A stretch of 14,385 bases of DNA, from the NCBI GenBank assembly GCA_017409645.1, contig JAFQSI010000092.1, positions 1 through 14,385 on the forward strand, in the 5' to 3' direction. The position numbers were made by a program, and so were the translations under genes. How positions within the stretch are numbered: the stretch's first letter is position 1; each line of letters starts with the position of its first letter. Positions 12,606 to 14,385 of the stretch are shown piece by piece. Source of the DNA: Oscillospiraceae bacterium. GTDB taxonomy: Bacteria > Bacillota > Clostridia > Oscillospirales > Oscillospiraceae. The notes below the pieces were generated by a model, which was not told where the DNA came from, made no database searches, and saw nothing but the letters and a program-made list of their open reading frames with translations.

Positions 12606-13469
12606 ATGACTACCAACTTTTCCAATTCCGAGCGGGCGGAGGTCCTGACCGCCGCGCTGCCCTATATCAAAAAATACTCCGGCAAAACCGTGGTCATCAA
12701 GTACGGCGGCAACGCCATGATCAACGAGGACCTGAAGCAGCAGGTCATGGAGGACATCGCCCTGCTGTGGCTCATCGGCGTGAAGGTGGTCCTGGTCCAC
12801 GGCGGCGGTCCGGAGATCAGCCAGACCATGAAGCGCCTGGGCAAGGAGGCCGTCTTCGTGGACGGTCTGCGGGTCACCGACAAGGAGACTGTGGACATCG
12901 TCCAGATGGTCCTGGCGGGCAAGATCAACAAGACCCTGGTCAACCTGATCCAGATGAAGGGCGGCCATGCGGTGGGTCTTTCCGGCATCGACGGCGGCAT
13001 CCTGGAGGCCAAGGTCAAGGACGAGCGCCTGGGCTTCGTCGGCGAGATCACCAAGGTCCGCACCCAGCCCATTCTGGACCTGCTGGAAAAGAACTACATC
13101 CCCGTGGTCTCCACCGTGGCCAGCGACCGGATGGGCAACACCTACAACATCAACGGCGACACCGCCGCCGCCTATCTCGCCGGCGCGCTGGGTGCCGAGC
13201 GGCTGATCATGATGACGGACATCGCCGGCATCCTGATGGACAAGGACGACCCCAGCACCCTGATCCCCTCCATCACCGTCTCCGAAGCGAAGAAGCTCTA
13301 TGACCAGGGCGTTATCTCCGGCGGCATGATCCCCAAGGTGGACTGCTGCATCGAGGCTCTGGAGCATGGCGTCAACAACGTGGTCATCATGGACGGCCGC
13401 ATCCCCCACTCCATCCTCATGGAGCTGCTCACCGACGAAGGCGCAGGCACCATGGTGATGAAGGGCTAA
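12606..13469 (+). CDS. argB: Acetylglutamate kinase, probably arginine-sensitive
   Basis: A 287-residue amino-acid kinase phosphorylating N-acetylglutamate, the committed step to ornithine. The lysine for phosphoryl transfer is Lys32 in VIKYGGNAM, and VHGGGPE (64-70) is the glycine-rich substrate loop. An N-terminal helix of about 25 residues precedes the first strand, and the C-terminal region has EHGVNNVVIMDGR, PHS and LTDEGAGTM. In this family the extra N-helix and this C-terminal signature mark hexameric, arginine-inhibited enzymes, so feedback inhibition is expected in addition to ArgR control. The ATG at 12606 has an AGAGGA ribosome site; an in-frame upstream extension starts in the AT repeat and is rejected. 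Confidence 0.97.
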   Translation: MTTNFSNSERAEVLTAALPYIKKYSGKTVVIKYGGNAMINEDLKQQVMEDIALLWLIGVKVVLVHGGGPEISQTMKRLGKEAVFVDGLRVTDKETVDIVQMVLAGKINKTLVNLIQMKGGHAVGLSGIDGGILEAKVKDERLGFVGEITKVRTQPILDLLEKNYIPVVSTVASDRMGNTYNINGDTAAAYLAGALGAERLIMMTDIAGILMDKDDPSTLIPSITVSEAKKLYDQGVISGGMIPKVDCCIEALEHGVNNVVIMDGRIPHSILMELLTDEGAGTMVMKG

Positions 13470-13481
13470 CCCGAATGAGAA

Positions 13482-13614
13482 CACGTCATTGCGAGGGCGA
13501 AGCCCGTGGCAATCCGTTCCCCTGTGATGCGAAGCATCACCCGTTTTCCAAAGGAAAACGGAAAGAAGCGGATTGCCACGTCGGGGCCGCGCCCCTCCTC
13601 GCAATGACAGCGTG
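13482..13614. repeat. Palindromic repeat, family B, long copy (argB-argD gap)
   Basis: The left arm TCATTGCGAGGGCGAAGCCC continues to GTGGCAATCCG; the right arm begins CGGATTGCCACG and ends CTCGCAATGA. The interior holds two hairpins, GTGATGC-GAA-GCATCAC (about 13524-13540) and CCGTTTTCC-AAA-GGAAAACGG (about 13541-13561). It is a long form of the compact element at 3274-3311. It fills nearly the whole argB-argD gap, ending about ten bases before the argD ribosome site region. Confidence 0.87.
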
Positions 13615-13638
13615 TTACATTACGAAAGGATGAACAAT

Positions 13639-14385
13639 ATGAGCATCACATCCATTGACAAAGAATACGTGGCCGGTACGTATGGCCGCTTCCCCGTGGA
13701 GCTGATCTCCGGCAAGGGCAGCGTCCTGACCGATACCAATGGCAAGGAATACATCGATCTCGGCTCCGGCATCGGCGTCACCGCCTTCGGCTTCGGCGAC
13801 GAGAAGTGGACCCAGGCCGTCACGGAGCAGGCTCTGAAGCTGCAGCACGTCTCCAACCTCTACTACACCGAGCCCTGCGCCAAACTTGCCAAGCTCCTGT
13901 GCGAGAAGACCGGCATGAAGAAGGTCTTCTTCTCCAATTCCGGCGCAGAGTCCAACGAGTGCGCAGTCAAGGTGGCTAGAAAGTATTCTGCCGCCAAAAA
14001 GGGCGAGGACTGCTACACCATCATCACCCTGGTCAATTCCTTCCACGGCCGGACCCTGACCACCCTGGCCGCCACGGGCCAGGATCACTTCCACAAGGAT
14101 TTTAAGCCCCTGACCCCCGGCTTCGCCCATGTCCCCGCCAACGACATCGATGCCCTGACCGAGGCCGTCAATACCCTGAATCCCGCGGGCGTGATGCTCG
14201 AGTGCGTCCAGGGCGAGGGCGGCGTCAACCCCCTGACCCCCGAGTTCGTCCGGGCCGCCGCCAAGCTCTGCTCTGACAACGACATCCCCCTGATGATCGA
14301 CGAGGTCCAGACCGGCAACGGCCGCACCGGCAAGCTCTACGCCTACCAGCATTTCGGTGTCCAGCCCGACATCGTCTCCACCGCC
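13639..14385 (+). CDS. argD: Acetylornithine aminotransferase, 3'-truncated by the window edge
   Basis: The first 249 residues of a class III, PLP-dependent aminotransferase converting N-acetylglutamate semialdehyde to N-acetylornithine. Visible motifs are NSGAESNE (100-107, phosphate binding), SFHGRT (134-139, cofactor stacking) and IDEVQTGNGRTG (220-231, with the Asp that contacts the PLP nitrogen). The window ends at PDIVSTA; the PLP-binding lysine normally follows immediately, so it lies just outside. The complete protein is expected to be about 390-400 residues. The ATG at 13639 has AAAGGA eight bases upstream; ATG 13630 overlaps that site and is rejected. Class III members can be annotated as ornithine or GABA aminotransferases, but operon context supports ArgD. 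Confidence 0.94.
   Translation, partial: MSITSIDKEYVAGTYGRFPVELISGKGSVLTDTNGKEYIDLGSGIGVTAFGFGDEKWTQAVTEQALKLQHVSNLYYTEPCAKLAKLLCEKTGMKKVFFSNSGAESNECAVKVARKYSAAKKGEDCYTIITLVNSFHGRTLTTLAATGQDHFHKDFKPLTPGFAHVPANDIDALTEAVNTLNPAGVMLECVQGEGGVNPLTPEFVRAAAKLCSDNDIPLMIDEVQTGNGRTGKLYAYQHFGVQPDIVSTA

Noticed and set aside
12582..13604. 340-codon minus-strand frame opposite argB
   Set aside because: Shadow of argB, starting in repeat DNA, with the same low-complexity composition.

Overview
The window is GC-rich (apart from a few AT-rich intergenic patches) and uses Gram-positive style signals: strong purine-rich ribosome binding sites, sigma-A type promoters and an ArgR-type operator. Protein content (a type 2 ArgC, an ArgJ-based arginine route, an acetogen-type MetV/RnfC methylene-THF reductase, a GufA-like ZIP transporter) and the dense palindromic intergenic repeats point to an anaerobic Clostridia member, most likely a gut Oscillospiraceae/Ruminococcaceae-type bacterium. 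That placement is inferred from style and gene content; no rRNA marker is present.

Left part (1-2040, minus strand): an apparent three-gene unit transcribed leftwards from a good promoter at 2076-2104: an alpha/beta-hydrolase esterase, a second, unlike esterase, and the N-terminus of what looks like an ATP-grasp ligase cut by the window edge. The two gaps inside the unit each hold a large palindromic repeat. Next come a small plus-strand ORF of unknown function (2256-2426), a perfect 15-bp hairpin, and a ZIP-family metal transporter (2489-3133, minus).

Middle part (3134-7121, minus strand): a one-carbon operon read from a promoter at 7093-7121. The first gene, started with TTG, is a 651-residue fusion of a MetV-like cysteine-rich domain to an RnfC-type NADH/flavin/[4Fe-4S] protein. 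It is followed after one base by a second, stand-alone MetV and then MetF. Together they look like a methylene-tetrahydrofolate reductase complex in which the electron-input subunit carries its own MetV module. The operon ends in a cluster of mini-hairpins and an intrinsic terminator.

Right part (7378-14385, plus strand): an arginine biosynthesis operon argG-argH-argC-argJ-argB-argD. It is driven by a perfect TTGACA-N17-TATAAT promoter with an 18-bp ARG box just upstream. ArgJ, ArgB, ArgC and ArgD would convert glutamate to ornithine through the acetyl-recycling route, and ArgG and ArgH would convert citrulline to arginine. The ornithine carbamoyltransferase gene is not in the window and may lie just after argD, which is cut by the window edge before its PLP lysine. 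argH and argC overlap by four bases; each of the other four junctions is filled by a palindromic repeat.

The most unusual features are the MetV-RnfC fusion beside a second MetV, and the intergenic repeat vocabulary. That vocabulary comprises modular palindromes whose arms change sequence while staying self-complementary, and an array of ATATCAC motifs alternating with short hairpins.
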